From contig JAIOAV010000021.1 in assembly GCA_019873665.1 (NCBI GenBank), positions 1 to 54,697 of the forward strand: a stretch of DNA of 54,697 bases, given 5' to 3'. The notes beneath the pieces are model-generated. The model was given only the letters and a program-made list of their open reading frames with translations, had not been told where the DNA came from and did no database searches. Source of the DNA: Chloroflexota bacterium (lineage in GTDB: Bacteria; Chloroflexota; Anaerolineae; JAAYEA01). Shown piece by piece: positions 1 through 8,513 of the stretch; the stretch's first letter is position 1, and every line of letters begins with the position of its first letter. Made by a program: the position numbers and the translations under genes.

Positions 1-1050
1 TCGCCGCTGGAGGCGGCGCTCTTTGCCAACAACATGGATCGCGAGACGTTGGAGGCCATGCTCACCGCGGCGCGCGAGTCCTTCCCCGACTTTCGCCGCT
101 ATCTGCGCGCCAAGGCCAAGGCGCTGGGCCTGCCGGCGCTGGCGTGGTATGATCTCTTTGCACCGGTGGGGCAGTCGCGGCGGCAGTGGCCCTTTGCGGA
201 GGCAGCGGACTTTATCGTGGCGCAGTTTGCCACCTATTCGCCCCAGATGAGCGGCATGGCCGCGCGCGCCTTTCGCGAGCGCTGGATTGACGCCGAGCCA
301 CGCACGGGCAAAGAGGGCGGCGCATTCTGCATGTCGGTGCGCGGCGACGAGTCGCGCATCCTGGCGAACTATGCGCCGGTCTTTGGCGAAGTGAGCACGC
401 TGGCGCACGAGCTGGGACACGCTTATCACAACGTGCAAAAGGCCTCGCGCACCATGCTGCAACGCCGCACGCCGATGATCCTGGCAGAGACCGCCAGCAT
501 CTTTTGCCAGCAACTCGTGGTGGAGGAAGGGCTGCGCCAGGCCGAGCCGCAGGAGCAGCTTGCCATCCTGGAGTCTTCACTGCAGGACGCCTGCCAGGTG
601 GTGGTGGATATCTACAGCCGCTTTCTCTTTGAGCAAGGGGTGTTCGATGGACGCAGAGAGCGCGAGCTGTCGGTGGACGAGTTCAACGCGCTGATGCTGG
701 ACGCGCAGCGCCAGACGTATGGGGACGGGCTGGATGCGGACGCGCTGCACCCGTTCATGTGGGCAGCCAAGCCACACTACTATTCCAACAGCCGCCAGTT
801 CTACAACTTTCCTTACATGTTCGGGCAGTTGTTCGTGCTCGGCCTCTATGCGCGCTATCGGGCCGACCCAGTGGCATTCAAGGCGGACTATGACGATCTC
901 CTTGCGTCCACCGGCCTCGCGGATGCAGCGGACCTGGCGGCGCGCTTTGGCATTGACATCCGCACGCCTGCCTTCTGGCGCGCCAGCCTGGACGTGATCC
1001 GCGCCGACATCAACCGGTTCGAGGGTTTGGTGGCTCGCGCTGCGGGATGA
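1..1050 (+). CDS. M3 family oligoendopeptidase, 3' part
   Basis: This is the C-terminal ~349 residues of a zinc metallopeptidase of the M3B (oligoendopeptidase F / PepF) family. The reading frame is open to the left edge, so the real start lies outside the window. The zinc motif HELGH is encoded at 406-420, and the downstream Glu ligand sits in an AETASIF context near 487, the usual spacing for gluzincins. The C-terminal stretch with FYNFPYMFGQLF is typical of the family. These enzymes cut short peptides in the cytoplasm, and no signal peptide is visible in the part seen. The full family length is about 560-600 residues, so roughly the last 60 percent is present. Family assignment is secure; substrate range is not readable from sequence. 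Confidence 0.93.
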   Translation, partial: SPLEAALFANNMDRETLEAMLTAARESFPDFRRYLRAKAKALGLPALAWYDLFAPVGQSRRQWPFAEAADFIVAQFATYSPQMSGMAARAFRERWIDAEPRTGKEGGAFCMSVRGDESRILANYAPVFGEVSTLAHELGHAYHNVQKASRTMLQRRTPMILAETASIFCQQLVVEEGLRQAEPQEQLAILESSLQDACQVVVDIYSRFLFEQGVFDGRRERELSVDEFNALMLDAQRQTYGDGLDADALHPFMWAAKPHYYSNSRQFYNFPYMFGQLFVLGLYARYRADPVAFKADYDDLLASTGLADAADLAARFGIDIRTPAFWRASLDVIRADINRFEGLVARAAG

Positions 1051-1107
1051 ATCCTACGGCTAACAGATGGAAGCCGGCCGAAAGCAGGCTCAAGGGCAAA
1101 GCTTTCG

Positions 1108-1195
1108 TGTCATGGCGAGGGAGCAAAGCGACCGAAGCAATCCCCCATCGGCAATTCAGAGGGATTGCTTCGCCGCTGCGCGGCTCGCAATGACA
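1108..1195. repeat. Palindromic interspersed repeat, copy 1
   Basis: This intergenic element has two inverted arms. The left arm reads TGTCATGGCGAG...CGAAGCAATCCCC and the right arm is its near reverse complement, ending in CTCGCAATGACA. Three related copies occur in this window (11079-11205, 20451-20537, 40843-40973). It fills most of the gap between the peptidase stop and the end of the minus-strand operon. Short reading frames across it look spurious. Confidence 0.8.
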
Positions 1196-1231
1196 GGGCA
1201 GGTTGTTTCACCTCCATTTGCCTGTGGCAGC

Positions 1232-2278
1232 CTACTCCTCATCGTCCTTGATCGGGCTTGATTGCCAGTCGCTGCGGTCGCAGACGTGATCCACGTTCGG
1301 ATTGTCGCTCGCGCGATCCGTATAGAACTCGTGGCCCATGGGCGTCACCCAGCGATAGCGCCAGCAGCTGGGACAATACTCCACCCGCCCCAGAAACGGA
1401 TTATAGAACGGCGCATAGCTCAGGAAGGGCAGGCCTGGCCGATGTCGCCAGCGCGAGTAGCCGCGCATCTGGCTCTCGCGCATCCGCTGCAGAGCGTCCT
1501 GCGTCTCGCGTTGGATCTCTAGCAACCGCTGGAAGCGCCACCGCTCCATCGCCTGCATATCCATGAAGGAGAGGGTGAGCACCTCCTGGCTGATCCGTTC
1601 CTCCACGATCCACGCCGGGTTCAGCTCCACCGAGTCCTGGATGCGTTGCAGCACCGGCTCCCACTGCGCGAACTCGTCCGGTGGCGCGCGATGCAGCATG
1701 GTTGTCTTGTTGCTCCACACGCCGCCAAAGAACGCGCCGAGGCTCTCGATGACGGTGTACGCCTTTTCCCGCAGCCGCAGCGCGCCCTCCGCATAGTCAA
1801 AGGTCACGCCGCCCCCTTGGTGCTCGACGTTGCGCATCAACGGCGACACCACGTAGCTCAGATATCGCTCCACCAGCTCCGGCATCGCCTTCTCTTCCAC
1901 CACCTCGACTCCGCTGGCGTTCGGGTGCGCCCAGGGAAAGACGATCTCCCGCAGATACTCGGTAGGCGACATCACCGGATAAACGGGCATGTCGCGATAC
2001 AGGTCGCCGACCTGTGTGAGCCCCAGATGCGCGGTAACCAGATAGCGCGGATCGCAATACTTGATCTCGGGGCAAAAGCGGATCATGACGCTCGCCTGGT
2101 CATCCCGTTTGACGATGAGGTCCACCTTGACCTCGATCGTCTGCGGGCCGATCCATTGGCGGCGGAAATCAGGCCGCACCATGCCGCCTTCGAGTTGCCA
2201 TCCCTGCGGCACAAGGATGGTGAACGCTTTCTCGCGCGGCTCGGGCACGCGCTCAAACACGATATTGGTGGTGTCCAT
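1232..2278 (-). CDS. Hypothetical protein, last gene of hydrolase operon
   Basis: I do not recognise this 348-residue protein. The start at 2278 (MDTTN...) has an AGGAAG/GGAG ribosome site just upstream. A longer in-frame extension overlaps the transglutaminase gene and reads as non-coding. The N-terminal third looks like a beta-rich domain. The middle is charged and helical with many Gln/Glu/Arg residues. Near the C-terminus there is a Tyr/Trp-rich stretch with a CPSC pair, a GH and a later HVC, possibly a small zinc site. The end is acidic. No signal peptide is seen. It starts 28 bp after the transglutaminase-like gene, so it is probably co-transcribed with it. Confidence 0.7.
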   Translation of the reverse strand: MDTTNIVFERVPEPREKAFTILVPQGWQLEGGMVRPDFRRQWIGPQTIEVKVDLIVKRDDQASVMIRFCPEIKYCDPRYLVTAHLGLTQVGDLYRDMPVYPVMSPTEYLREIVFPWAHPNASGVEVVEEKAMPELVERYLSYVVSPLMRNVEHQGGGVTFDYAEGALRLREKAYTVIESLGAFFGGVWSNKTTMLHRAPPDEFAQWEPVLQRIQDSVELNPAWIVEERISQEVLTLSFMDMQAMERWRFQRLLEIQRETQDALQRMRESQMRGYSRWRHRPGLPFLSYAPFYNPFLGRVEYCPSCWRYRWVTPMGHEFYTDRASDNPNVDHVCDRSDWQSSPIKDDEE

Positions 2279-2306
2279 CTCCTGCACCTTCCTGCCCCGC
2301 CTCTGG

Positions 2307-3158
2307 TCAGGGCTGCCAATCCGGCGCGGGATGGAGTCGCCGCTCGCGCGCATAGACGTCGCGCACGGCAGCGAATGCCTCATTGCCCCGCAAGGTCAAC
2401 CCCGCAATCTGATCCATCAAACCCGCATCTTCTAGCACCGCTTCGGGCGTCTGCGCGATCATCCCCCAGTCATCCCACGGCAGGATCTCGATCTTGTTCA
2501 ACGCCAGGAAATCGCGCACTAGATTGCCTCGCACAAAGCCGAGGCCATGATACTCAAAGATGCCAAAGTGGTCGGGATTGGCCTTGCCGGCGCGGCACAT
2601 CAGCCACGCCTTGCCGGCGATGATGAACTGGTCGCGCGGCACATCCAGCGGGTCAAATGGCGGGCGCAGCACCTTGCGCTGCAGCGCGTCTATCTGGCCA
2701 TCCACCAATACCCAGCGGCGCTCCGCAGCGTGCCAATACTCAGTAACCCAGTGATCCTCATAGCGACCGGGCGTGAAATAGACGCCAAAGCCACAGCGGG
2801 CGCGTGCCGGGATCCCGGCGTGGCGCAGGAAAGAGCAGAGGACGACGGCGAAATCGCGGCAGTTGCCCACCAGCCGCCGCTCCACCGGGCGGGCCACCGT
2901 CAGCGGCGCGTCGTCCAGCTCCAGCAGGCGGTCCAGTTTGCGCTGCACGGGCCGAATCTGCACCTCGGCCTCGCGCTCGGCGGAGAGCGTCACGCCATAG
3001 CGCTTGGCCCAAAAGATGTGCAGCAGCAGCCCCTGCACGACCTGGCACAAGCTGGCGACATCACGCGGCAGGCCATCGTACAGAGCCTTGTGCGGGCCGG
3101 GGTCCGTCATCACGCCCTGACCCAGATAGTATCCCAGCGGATCAACAAAAAAGTCCAT
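2307..3158 (-). CDS. Transglutaminase-like superfamily protein
   Basis: A 283-residue protein with a papain-like transglutaminase core. The likely triad is Cys100 (GNCRDF), His136 (EDHWVTEYW) and Asp153 (VLVDGQID), in the order and spacing of the bacterial transglutaminase-like domain. Such proteins act as thiol proteases, amidases or cross-linkers; the substrate cannot be told here. The start at 3158 (MDFFVDP) follows a GGGAGG ribosome site, and the long upstream in-frame extension is antisense to the next gene and rejected. No signal peptide is seen. It lies 83 bp downstream of the toroid-fold gene in the same operon. Confidence 0.82.
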   Translation of the reverse strand: MDFFVDPLGYYLGQGVMTDPGPHKALYDGLPRDVASLCQVVQGLLLHIFWAKRYGVTLSAEREAEVQIRPVQRKLDRLLELDDAPLTVARPVERRLVGNCRDFAVVLCSFLRHAGIPARARCGFGVYFTPGRYEDHWVTEYWHAAERRWVLVDGQIDALQRKVLRPPFDPLDVPRDQFIIAGKAWLMCRAGKANPDHFGIFEYHGLGFVRGNLVRDFLALNKIEILPWDDWGMIAQTPEAVLEDAGLMDQIAGLTLRGNEAFAAVRDVYARERRLHPAPDWQP

Positions 3159-3241
3159 CTTGCCTCCCTTTCGCGCGCACGCGAGATGCCACGGTGTACC
3201 TGAAACACTGTACGCAGCAGGCGTCAGACCGGTTTCTGCCG

Positions 3242-4294
3242 CTAATCCAGCGTGTTGGCCATCACCCAGAGCGCCCTGAGGGTGATCCATTTGCTCGGCG
3301 CGCCCTTGCGCTCCAGATTCGCCCACATGCGGCCCCGAGGCGTCTTTTCCAGCACCCAGAGCCCCTGAGGCGTCATCTTGCCCGCGAGCACGTCCAACGC
3401 ATCCGCCAGGCGGGGCTCCTCTGACACAAAGTAACCGAGCTGGTTCAGCACCCATAGCCCGCGCAGGATGTCATAGCCATAGAACCAAGGAAAGTGGAGC
3501 GTGAGCCAGTCCGCCTTGATGGGTGCCATGTCGTGGTGATCGGCGAGGTAGAGGCGATGCATGAGCAGGAACTCGGCGCCGTGTGCGATCGCCTGCTCCA
3601 TCGCCGGCGGGCGCCGGTCGTATGGGACGCTGGCGAACGCCTCCAGCGCCGCGATGGTACCGTACATGCAGCCATGCGTGTCGCGCACATGCGCCCGCCA
3701 GTAAGGGCAGAGCCAGCCGCCATCGGCGTTTTGCACCCCGGTCAGCCATTGCAGCGCCCTCCGCACGCGTGCGTCATCACCATAGCCAAAGCGCAGCAAC
3801 GCCGCTACGGTATTGCCTGTGAGGCATGACAGAGTCTCCTGATGGATCTGATCGGCGATGTAGGCGGTCTCCTCTGGCACAGGCCGCCCCCTTGATTGGC
3901 TCCTGGCGACCTGCCGCCGGTATTCCTCCTGCGCCTGGGCCTCGCTCGACGCGGCAAAGCCGCCGTCCGGCTGCTGGAAGCGCAAGATGTACTCGACGGC
4001 GCGGCGGATTCGGTCATCCTCGCGACTGAGGCCGAGATAGCCAAGGAGCATCAGCGTCCAGTAGGTGGCCTTGTACTTGGGCAGATAAGGGCTGTCCGGG
4101 TCGCCCCAGTAGCCGCCGTCAGCCTGCCTGGCCATGACCTTGCGCACCACCGGCGAATCGGGGATCGCCGCCCGCGCCGCCGCCGCGTCCTCCGCCAGGC
4201 CGAAATCACGGATCGTCCAGTAACGCACGGATGGGCTATCAGGCTCCATCAACCAGTGGCGGATAATCCAGTCTGCCGATCGTCGCTGGCCCAT
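3242..4294 (-). CDS. Terpenoid-cyclase/prenyltransferase-fold (alpha-toroid) protein
   Basis: A 350-residue protein built from QW-like repeats: QADGGYWGD near residue 57, QQPDGGFAA near 108 and QNADGGWLCPYW near 187. These mark the alpha/alpha toroid shared by squalene cyclases, prenyltransferases and some peptide-binding relatives. I see no DXDD acid motif of squalene-hopene cyclases, and the protein is about half their length, so cyclase activity is doubtful. It may be a one-barrel relative that binds a peptide or lipid. No membrane segment is apparent. It starts 23 bp after the AlkD-like gene. Confidence 0.78.
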   Translation of the reverse strand: MGQRRSADWIIRHWLMEPDSPSVRYWTIRDFGLAEDAAAARAAIPDSPVVRKVMARQADGGYWGDPDSPYLPKYKATYWTLMLLGYLGLSREDDRIRRAVEYILRFQQPDGGFAASSEAQAQEEYRRQVARSQSRGRPVPEETAYIADQIHQETLSCLTGNTVAALLRFGYGDDARVRRALQWLTGVQNADGGWLCPYWRAHVRDTHGCMYGTIAALEAFASVPYDRRPPAMEQAIAHGAEFLLMHRLYLADHHDMAPIKADWLTLHFPWFYGYDILRGLWVLNQLGYFVSEEPRLADALDVLAGKMTPQGLWVLEKTPRGRMWANLERKGAPSKWITLRALWVMANTLD

Positions 4295-4317
4295 ATCGCC
4301 TCCTCGGCAAATGACCC

Positions 4318-5127
4318 TCAGAACAGCGCCCGGATGGCCTCCTGATCCGCCGCAGAGAGCACCTTGAGCGCCTCGTTGACAATGCGCCGCGTGGCGCGAT
4401 GCTTGCTGGCGACATGGCGCCCCAGGTAGGCGGAGACGGCGGCAGGATCGCGGCGCGTGATCTCGCGTAGCAGCCAGACGGCAGCATCCTGCACCACCCG
4501 CTCTTCATCCGCCATGACCGTATCCAGGATGGCGAATTCGGCGTCGGTCGGCGCGTAGCCGCCCTCCTTGGGCACGCTGGTCAGCGTAACGACGCCCAGA
4601 CGCCGCACCCATGGATTCGCGTCCCGCACCCAGGCGCGGCAGTGTGGCAAAGCGATCGCAGGGTGCTGCTGCGCCGCATGGCGCAGCCCGAACGCGCCCA
4701 ACTGGTCGCACTCTTCCCAGTTGCGGATACTTTGCGCCACCTCCGCCGCCAGCCCCATCACCGCCGCCGGATGCCGCTTGCCCAGCGGCTCCAACATCTT
4801 GGCGGCGATGATGCGCGCTTCGCGCGAGCCACTCTCCCAGAGTCGCCGCGCCAGAGCGAGCAGTTGCTCTGGCTGGCGCCGCCCTGCCTTGACCGTCTCG
4901 GCGGCGATGCGCCGCAGATCCGGCAGCCTGACGCCATAGACGATGTATCCCTCGCCCAGGCCGGGGATGTACCGCCCCGCTGCCACCGCGTCGTCGGCGC
5001 TGCCGAGCGCGGCCAGCAGGCGCTGCATCTCGCCGAGGAAGGCATCCGGCGTCGAAAACATCACAGCGAGCGCTCCCATGCGACGGCTGATCTCAGCGGC
5101 GTCCAGACTTCCAGCCGGTATCGCCAT
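4318..5127 (-). CDS. AlkD-like DNA alkylation repeat protein
   Basis: A 269-residue all-helical HEAT-like protein of the DNA alkylation repeat family. AlkD enzymes excise bulky or cationic alkylated bases using a Trp/Asp pair. Here IRNWEECDQLG places Trp137 and Asp141 with the family's four-residue spacing, and NPWVRRLGVV (Trp173) matches the later aromatic wall. A WESGSREARIIAAKML stretch near residue 97 is typical. The start is supported by GGAGG just upstream. It is an odd member of an operon otherwise made of hydrolases. A non-enzymatic DNA-binding role remains possible. Confidence 0.85.
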   Translation of the reverse strand: MAIPAGSLDAAEISRRMGALAVMFSTPDAFLGEMQRLLAALGSADDAVAAGRYIPGLGEGYIVYGVRLPDLRRIAAETVKAGRRQPEQLLALARRLWESGSREARIIAAKMLEPLGKRHPAAVMGLAAEVAQSIRNWEECDQLGAFGLRHAAQQHPAIALPHCRAWVRDANPWVRRLGVVTLTSVPKEGGYAPTDAEFAILDTVMADEERVVQDAAVWLLREITRRDPAAVSAYLGRHVASKHRATRRIVNEALKVLSAADQEAIRALF

Positions 5128-5174
5128 CTCGCCCTCCTTGCCAAATCCTTGTGGGGCCTGTCGCCATCCGGTCC

Positions 5175-6548
5175 TTACGAAACGCGACGATAGAGGCGGC
5201 CTCCCGAACGCATCCAGCCGATCTGTCCGTCTGGTCGGCGCAGCACGTCAATGGTGCTACCCCTGCTGGGGCCATCTAGCATCAGGAGGCGATCCGGTTC
5301 ACAGAGCGCCAGCCGGACCGGTGGGGGTGGTGGCGGCGGTGGCGTGTTGTGATCCGGAAAGCCGAACTTTTGCACCGTCTGCATGACGAGCTGTCCTGCC
5401 AGCATCCCGATCTCACCCTCGGCGGAGGGCGAGGTGTAAAGCCCGATGTACGGCTGTAGTTCGGCGACGGACGACTCGATCGGCTGCGGCTCCGGGCTTT
5501 CCAACCCCAGGTATGTCTTGAGCACCCAGCGGCGCACCTGGCTGGTAACGCCGCCGCCCGCGCCGGAGTTGGTGAAGACGGCCAGCGCCAACTGCCGCTC
5601 AGGGACGAGCAACAGCAGGGAGACCTGGCCGTTGGTGCCGCCGCCGTGAGATAGCAAGCGCACGCCGTCCGATATATTGATGGACCACGGCAGCCCCCAC
5701 TGCGCCGCCTCGCCCCAGACCTTGACTTGCGGCGTCCGCATTGCCGCCAGCGACGCCGGCTCGAGCAGGCGGGTCCCTGCTTCGCTTGTCCCGTCGCCGA
5801 GGTGGAAGCGGGCGTAGCGCAGCAGGTCGGGGATATCGCAGACGATGCCCCCGGCCGGATACGCCGAGCGGGAGAGACGCCATGGCCGCGCCACGTTGAC
5901 CTGCTTGCCCTGACCATAATGGCCCACCGCGAAGCGATGTGTCATCACATCCGAGGGGTCGAGGTAGCTGCGCTTCAGCCCCAGCGGTTCCAGCAGCATC
6001 TCGCGCAGTGCATCCTGGTAGCATTTCCCCGTGACGACCTCGATGATGCGGCCGGCCACGGAAAAGCCCGAGTTGCAGTACGAGTAGAGGGTGCCCAGCG
6101 GCGCTAACTGCACCGAGTCGGCCATCGCCGCGACGTACTTGGCCAACGCATCATCGCCCGCGCCCGTGTCCAAGAAGAGATCGCCATCCCAGCCGCCAGT
6201 GTGCGTGAGGAGATGGTGCAGCGTTACCCGCGCGCTGGCATCCGCGTCGGCCACCCGAAAATCGGGCAGGTAGGTGCGGACGGGCGCGTCGAGATCGAGC
6301 TTGCTCTGCTCGACCAGCCGCATGACCAGCGTGCCGGTAAAGGTCTTGGTGATCGAGCCGATCTGAAAGAGCGTCCCCTCGGTTACCGGCAGCGGGTTCT
6401 CGACGCTGGTGATGCCAAAGGCGGTGGTGGCCATCTCTCCGTCGTGCCAGAGGCCAACCGCGACGCCCGGCACCGACCGCTCCTCCATGGTCTGAGAAAC
6501 CATCGCCTGCAGTTCTTTCCATTTGCCATCTTGCCCGATGTGGTTCAC
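5175..6548 (-). CDS. Serine hydrolase, class C beta-lactamase family
   Basis: A 457-residue protein of the beta-lactamase/PBP4* (S12) family. The nucleophile motif SITK is at 65-68, the Tyr-Cys-Asn motif at 157-159 and HGGG at 301-304, so all three active-site elements are present. A beta-rich C-terminal domain of about 110 residues follows, containing a short poly-Pro run, as in many bacterial esterase/D-aminopeptidase relatives. There is no signal peptide, so it is probably cytosolic and not a drug-resistance enzyme. It starts with GTG, which overlaps the TGA of the upstream amidohydrolase (GTGA), implying translational coupling. Substrate is unknown. Confidence 0.9.
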   Translation of the reverse strand: MNHIGQDGKWKELQAMVSQTMEERSVPGVAVGLWHDGEMATTAFGITSVENPLPVTEGTLFQIGSITKTFTGTLVMRLVEQSKLDLDAPVRTYLPDFRVADADASARVTLHHLLTHTGGWDGDLFLDTGAGDDALAKYVAAMADSVQLAPLGTLYSYCNSGFSVAGRIIEVVTGKCYQDALREMLLEPLGLKRSYLDPSDVMTHRFAVGHYGQGKQVNVARPWRLSRSAYPAGGIVCDIPDLLRYARFHLGDGTSEAGTRLLEPASLAAMRTPQVKVWGEAAQWGLPWSINISDGVRLLSHGGGTNGQVSLLLLVPERQLALAVFTNSGAGGGVTSQVRRWVLKTYLGLESPEPQPIESSVAELQPYIGLYTSPSAEGEIGMLAGQLVMQTVQKFGFPDHNTPPPPPPPPVRLALCEPDRLLMLDGPSRGSTIDVLRRPDGQIGWMRSGGRLYRRVS

Positions 6549-7396
6549 AGATCATCCTCCTTCCAGCCAAAGACCTCGCAGGCGTTCCGCCAGTAAAAGC
6601 GCTCGCGCAGGTCGTCGGGTATGCACAGCCGATCCATGATGCGGTTGCTCGCCTCGATCCACACGGGTGGCTCTGGGTTGTCGGTGGCAAAGCAAAGCTT
6701 ATGAAAATACCCCAGCGCCGGGTTCTCGGCGGGGTCGGACATGTCCGCATCCGAAAAGCAGGGAGAGAGCGTCTTGGCCACCCAGAGCTCGTGCGGCTTT
6801 TTGCCGCTGCCTCCGGAAAAGTCATAGTAAACGTTCGGGTACGCGGTGATCATCTGCAACGCCTCATCGCCGTGCGGCTTGCCCAGATGCGCGCCGATCA
6901 TCTTGAGCCGGGGGAAGGCGCGTGCGATCTTGTCCAGCATGTAGGGGCGATAGTTCTCGGCGTTGATGCCGTAACGCCCATCGCTGCCGTCAGCGGCGCT
7001 GGCCAGCCAGCCGGTGTGGAAGAAGACCGGCATGCCCAGCGCCTCCGCCCGTTCGTACAGCGGAAAGTAGAGCTCGTGATTATATGGATAGTAACTCGCG
7101 ATGAACTTGAGGCCGGTGAATCCCTGTTCCTTTAGCCGGTCCACGGCGTCCGCCCTGTCCGGCTGGCGGCCCAGCTCGAGCGCGCCCATGCCCACCAGCA
7201 GATCGGGATAGCGCCTCAGCCACGGCAGCAGGTCCTCGTTCGTGTAGTAGCCACCATGCGCGCGGGCCGCGTCTGGCGCGAGGCAGAGGGCGCAGAACTT
7301 GCGGACGTTGAGCTTGCGCCACAGGGTGATGCGCGCCGCGACGTCCTGATCGTGGCGCAGGTGGCCGTGCACGTTGATGATGTACTTGGGTTCCAT
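6545..7396 (-). CDS. Amidohydrolase 2 family metal-dependent hydrolase
   Basis: A 283-residue TIM-barrel protein of the amidohydrolase_2 family (decarboxylases and lactonases of aromatic or cyclic compounds). The HxH metal motif is at residues 10-12 (NVHGHL). Later ligands are the His in VFFHTG, the His in IGAHLGKPHG and the Asp in FATDNPEP. The start at 7396 (MEPKY) has GGAGG upstream; an N-terminal extension in the same frame is low-quality sequence and was rejected. Its stop overlaps the start of the serine hydrolase by four bases. It lies 61 bp after the dipeptidase gene. The substrate is not predictable. Confidence 0.88.
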   Translation of the reverse strand: MEPKYIINVHGHLRHDQDVAARITLWRKLNVRKFCALCLAPDAARAHGGYYTNEDLLPWLRRYPDLLVGMGALELGRQPDRADAVDRLKEQGFTGLKFIASYYPYNHELYFPLYERAEALGMPVFFHTGWLASAADGSDGRYGINAENYRPYMLDKIARAFPRLKMIGAHLGKPHGDEALQMITAYPNVYYDFSGGSGKKPHELWVAKTLSPCFSDADMSDPAENPALGYFHKLCFATDNPEPPVWIEASNRIMDRLCIPDDLRERFYWRNACEVFGWKEDDL

Positions 7397-7457
7397 ACTC
7401 GCCTCCGACTGATGCCACCTCCCTCCTACGCCGCTGCCGTGCAAGGGCAATGACCTG

Positions 7458-8513
7458 TTAACGCCACGCCTCGCGGAAGAGACGCAGCCAGTTGCCGTGC
7501 ATGATGGCCGCGATGTCTGCCTCGCTATAGCCGCGCCGGCGCAGCAGGGCCGGGATCCTTTGCAGGTCGAGGATAGTATCCAGGTCATGCGGGCATTGCT
7601 CCGTGCCATAGCCGCCATCCAGATCGCTGCCGATGGCGGCGTGATGGGCGTTCCCCGCCACCTGACAGATGTGGTCAATCTGGTCGGCCACTGCCTCCAG
7701 GCCGACGACTGTGCGCGATGTCTGCCCCTTCACCCAGCCGGGATACAGCATCCAGGCATCCAGCACGGCCCCGATCACGCCGCCGCGCTGCACGATAGCG
7801 CTGATCTGCGCGTCGGAGAACTGGCGGTCGCCCGGCACCAGCGTGCGGCAGTTGTTGTGGCTCGCGAGCACCGGCCCCGTGAAGATCTCCAGCGCCTCCC
7901 AGAACGCCTCCTCCGCCAGATGGCTGAGATCGAGGATCATCCCCACCTGATCCATCGCCTGCAATAGCGGCTTGCCCAGCGGGGTGAGGCCGCCCTCGGT
8001 GCCAGTGCCATGTGCATAGGCACTGACGCCATAGTGCGAGATACCCACCACGCGTAGCCCGTCCTCCCACCAGTCGCCCACCTGCTCCGGCCAGACGATG
8101 GGGTCCGCGCCCTCCATGCTCAGGATAAAGCCGAGCGGCTCTGCCGCACCACACTCCTGCCAGGCCTGCCAGTGGCTCTCCAGCGCCGGCCGGTCGGCGA
8201 GCAGCCGCACCTTCCCCTGCGCCTGCAACACGCGATAGTAAGCCAGTTGCCCTTGCGCCTTGGCGTAGGAGATCTCCTGCGAAGCCGAGCCGGGTGCGGG
8301 GCTGTCGGGCCGCGCCGTGCGATCGATCACCGTTGCCAGTGAGATGGCAACCTCCGCCTTGCGCATCTCCGGCAGGCTGACGGTGCCACAACCGCGTCCC
8401 TTCTCCGTCATCCCCGCCTCTGCCCGCCGAATCTCATGCACGTCCAGGTCCAGGTTGCGATCCCAGTTGAGGGCGTTCATCGCCAGATCAAGATGCCCGT
8501 CAATCAGCAGCAT
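7458..8513 (-). CDS. Membrane dipeptidase (M19 family)
   Basis: A 351-residue zinc dipeptidase of the renal dipeptidase family. Metal and active-site motifs are in order: DGHLDL (His7, Asp9), SMEGADP (bridging Glu), LDLSHLAE, ASHNNCR and GSDLDGGYG. M19 enzymes cleave dipeptides, often with a D-residue or dehydro residue at the C-terminal position. No signal peptide or anchor is seen despite the family name. Its start overlaps the end of the PHP gene by 10 bp, with AGGAGG inside that gene's 3' end, so the two are translationally coupled. Confidence 0.93.
   Translation of the reverse strand: MLLIDGHLDLAMNALNWDRNLDLDVHEIRRAEAGMTEKGRGCGTVSLPEMRKAEVAISLATVIDRTARPDSPAPGSASQEISYAKAQGQLAYYRVLQAQGKVRLLADRPALESHWQAWQECGAAEPLGFILSMEGADPIVWPEQVGDWWEDGLRVVGISHYGVSAYAHGTGTEGGLTPLGKPLLQAMDQVGMILDLSHLAEEAFWEALEIFTGPVLASHNNCRTLVPGDRQFSDAQISAIVQRGGVIGAVLDAWMLYPGWVKGQTSRTVVGLEAVADQIDHICQVAGNAHHAAIGSDLDGGYGTEQCPHDLDTILDLQRIPALLRRRGYSEADIAAIMHGNWLRLFREAWR

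Noticed and set aside
5175-6548. Antibiotic-resistance beta-lactamase
   Set aside because: The active-site motifs fit the broad S12 hydrolase family, but there is no signal peptide and the extra C-terminal domain and operon context fit a metabolic hydrolase better.
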